A stretch of 6,651 bases of DNA from an uncultured Myxococcales bacterium. Lineage in GTDB: Bacteria > Myxococcota_A > UBA9042. The notes under the pieces are model-generated. The model ran no database searches. It was not told the DNA's origin and was given only the letters and a program-made list of their open reading frames with translations. Shown piece after piece: positions 5,467 through 6,651 of this stretch. The position numbers and the translations under genes are program-made. Each line of letters opens with the position of its first letter. Within the stretch, counting starts at the first letter, position 1. The stretch covers positions 1-6,651 of the forward strand of contig CAIXAA010000157.1 of assembly GCA_903917305.1 (NCBI GenBank), in the 5' to 3' direction.

Positions 5467-6218
5467 GCGACGAGAAACCGTGGCGCCTGTCCAGGCTTGC
5501 GGTGCTCGATACCGAGACCACGGGCTTGAGTCCGGAGAGCGGCGACCGCGTCATCGAAGTCGCGGTCGTCCACTTCGAGAACGGCGAGGTCACGGACCGC
5601 TGGAACACGCTCATCGATCCCGGCGTGCCGCTTCACGCGGATGTCACCAGAATTACCGGCATTACCGACGCTGACGTGAAGGGCCAGCCGCGCTTCTCGG
5701 AGATCGCCGGGGAGCTGCTCGGCCGCCTGCACGGCCGCATCCTGGTGGCCTACAACGCCCCGTTCGATCGCAGCTTTCTCGTGCACGAGCTCGCGCGCAC
5801 CGGCGTGACGCTGCCCGAAGGTGCGAAGTGGCTGGATCCGCTGGTGTTTGCCAAGCAGATGCAGCGCGGCCAGGGCGCCATGAAGCTGGGCATCGTGGCC
5901 AAGCGGCTCGGCGTGCCGCTGACCGAGGCACACCGCGCGTCGGGCGATGCGGAGTGCGCGGGCTGGGTGCTGCAGAAGCTCGCGGAAGGGACTGGACTGC
6001 CTGAGGATCTCGCCTCGGTCCTCGACCTGCAGGAGCGCTGGGAGGCCGAGCAGGACGCCGAGCGCGCCGGATGGAAGTCGCGCGCAGCCAGGGGGCGTAC
6101 CGGCCAGGCACCGCTGGAGCAGAGCGGTCCGCGCAACGCCCTGGGGCCCGGCTATCCGCTGAGCGACGAGCTGGATCCCATTCGCTTCATGTACTTGCGA
6201 GCTGCGGGGCGCGTGTGA
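5463..6218 (+). CDS. DnaQ-like DEDDh 3'-5' exonuclease
   Basis: A 251-residue protein of the polymerase III epsilon / RNase T exonuclease superfamily, which removes nucleotides from 3' ends with two metal ions. All five catalytic residues are present: D16 and E18 in LDTETTG (15-21), D102 in NAPFDRSFL (98-106), and H157 and D162 in HRASGDAE (157-164). The domain ends at about residue 177. A charged tail of about 70 residues follows, with a helical stretch rich in Glu, Gln and Arg (189-211) and a distinct end, YPLSDELDP then RFMYLR. No polymerase, helicase or nuclease partner domain is attached, and the tail does not look like a clear clamp-binding motif. It is therefore probably a stand-alone proofreading, repair or RNA-trimming exonuclease rather than the replicative subunit. 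The GTG at 5463 overlaps the psd stop (GTGA), with GAGGG 6 bases upstream at 5452-5456. Confidence 0.92.
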   Translation: MSDEKPWRLSRLAVLDTETTGLSPESGDRVIEVAVVHFENGEVTDRWNTLIDPGVPLHADVTRITGITDADVKGQPRFSEIAGELLGRLHGRILVAYNAPFDRSFLVHELARTGVTLPEGAKWLDPLVFAKQMQRGQGAMKLGIVAKRLGVPLTEAHRASGDAECAGWVLQKLAEGTGLPEDLASVLDLQERWEAEQDAERAGWKSRAARGRTGQAPLEQSGPRNALGPGYPLSDELDPIRFMYLRAAGRV

Positions 6219-6651
6219 GCGCAAACGTGGCCACCGAAGTCGAGCTCAAGCTGCTGCTGCCCGACGAGGCGGCCTTCGCAGCCACGCGCGCGCGCCTGGA
6301 CGCGTTGGCGACCGCGCACGTGGCCGAACAGACCAACTACTACCTCGACACTGTCAGCGGCAATTTGCGCGCGATGCAGGTGATGTTGCGCGTGCGGGTG
6401 GCCAACGGGCGCGCCGTCGCGACGTGCAAGGTGCGCGCGAAGCTGGAGGGCGGCGTCATGCGCGCCACCGAGTGGGAGCGCGAGGTGCCGCGGCCGTTCG
6501 CGGCGCGCTGGCTGGTCGCGCCGCAAAGTCGCTGCGATGCCGGAGAGTTGGGCGCAGCCGTCGTGCTCTGCGCACCGCGCGAGACCGGCGGGTTGCTCGA
6601 GGCGCCGCTGCCGCTGCACGCGCCGCTGCACGTCGTCGGGGCGCTCGCCAA
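6215..6651 (+). CDS. CYTH-domain protein (triphosphate tunnel family), N-terminal part
   Basis: 145 residues are visible before the right edge. The N-terminus has the hallmark ExExK motif: E8, E10 and K12 in TEVELKL, which in the family lines a beta-barrel tunnel and binds metal and triphosphate. QTNYYLDT (39-46) matches the Q.N.Y.DT element, followed by LRVRV (58-62), CKVR (71-74) and RATEWERE (83-90), which supply further basic and acidic tunnel residues. Relatives include inorganic triphosphatase (YgiF type), thiamine triphosphatase and CyaB-type adenylate cyclase; the visible part cannot separate them, and the missing C-terminus would show whether a CHAD domain follows. The GTG at 6215 overlaps the exonuclease stop (GTGA, 6215-6218). 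The nearest in-frame alternative start is GTG 6227, which would leave the ExExK motif intact, so the exact start is less certain than the family. Confidence 0.88.
   Translation, partial: MSANVATEVELKLLLPDEAAFAATRARLDALATAHVAEQTNYYLDTVSGNLRAMQVMLRVRVANGRAVATCKVRAKLEGGVMRATEWEREVPRPFAARWLVAPQSRCDAGELGAAVVLCAPRETGGLLEAPLPLHAPLHVVGALA

Overview
The window is densely coded, GC-rich bacterial DNA: seven protein genes and one tRNA gene, mostly with short gaps or stop/start overlaps. GTG starts are frequent. A PilZ protein, a lipoprotein with a Ser/Thr/Gly/Asp-rich linker, and phosphatidylserine decarboxylase point to a diderm (Gram-negative) bacterium. The style resembles Myxococcota or a related deltaproteobacterial lineage, but that is an inference from overall character, not from a marker gene. 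I see no insertion sequence, CRISPR array, phage gene, origin or attachment site, and the content looks chromosomal.

Layout. (1) Positions 1-743, minus strand: the N-terminal part of a major facilitator of the organophosphate:phosphate antiporter type (GlpT/UhpT-like), cut by the left edge. (2) Positions 744-1122: no protein gene. This stretch holds a minus-strand tRNA-Ala(GGC) with a likely intrinsic terminator, a promoter candidate and a leader hairpin, plus a divergent promoter candidate for the genes to the right. (3) Positions 1123-3464, plus strand: a single-domain PilZ protein, S-methyl-5'-thioadenosine phosphorylase (mtnP) and a PfkB-family kinase whose start overlaps the mtnP stop. 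(4) Positions 3527-6651, plus strand: an unrecognised lipoprotein, phosphatidylserine decarboxylase (psd), a DnaQ-like DEDDh exonuclease and the start of a CYTH-domain protein. psd, the exonuclease and the CYTH gene are joined by GTGA stop/start overlaps.

How the genes fit together. mtnP and the kinase probably form a translationally coupled pair in nucleoside salvage: the phosphorylase releases adenine and a 5-substituted ribose 1-phosphate, and the kinase handles a related nucleoside or sugar. The PilZ protein upstream may share their transcript and would add a cyclic-di-GMP sensor. The right-hand cluster mixes envelope biogenesis (lipoprotein, Psd) with nucleic-acid and polyphosphate/nucleotide chemistry (exonuclease, CYTH). 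Its genes are tightly spaced but have no obvious common pathway.

I did not find a clearly new biological system. The most useful leads are the coupled mtnP-kinase pair, the unrecognised ten-cysteine lipoprotein beside psd, and an unusual cysteine-rich stretch in Psd that coincides with an imperfect palindrome in the DNA.
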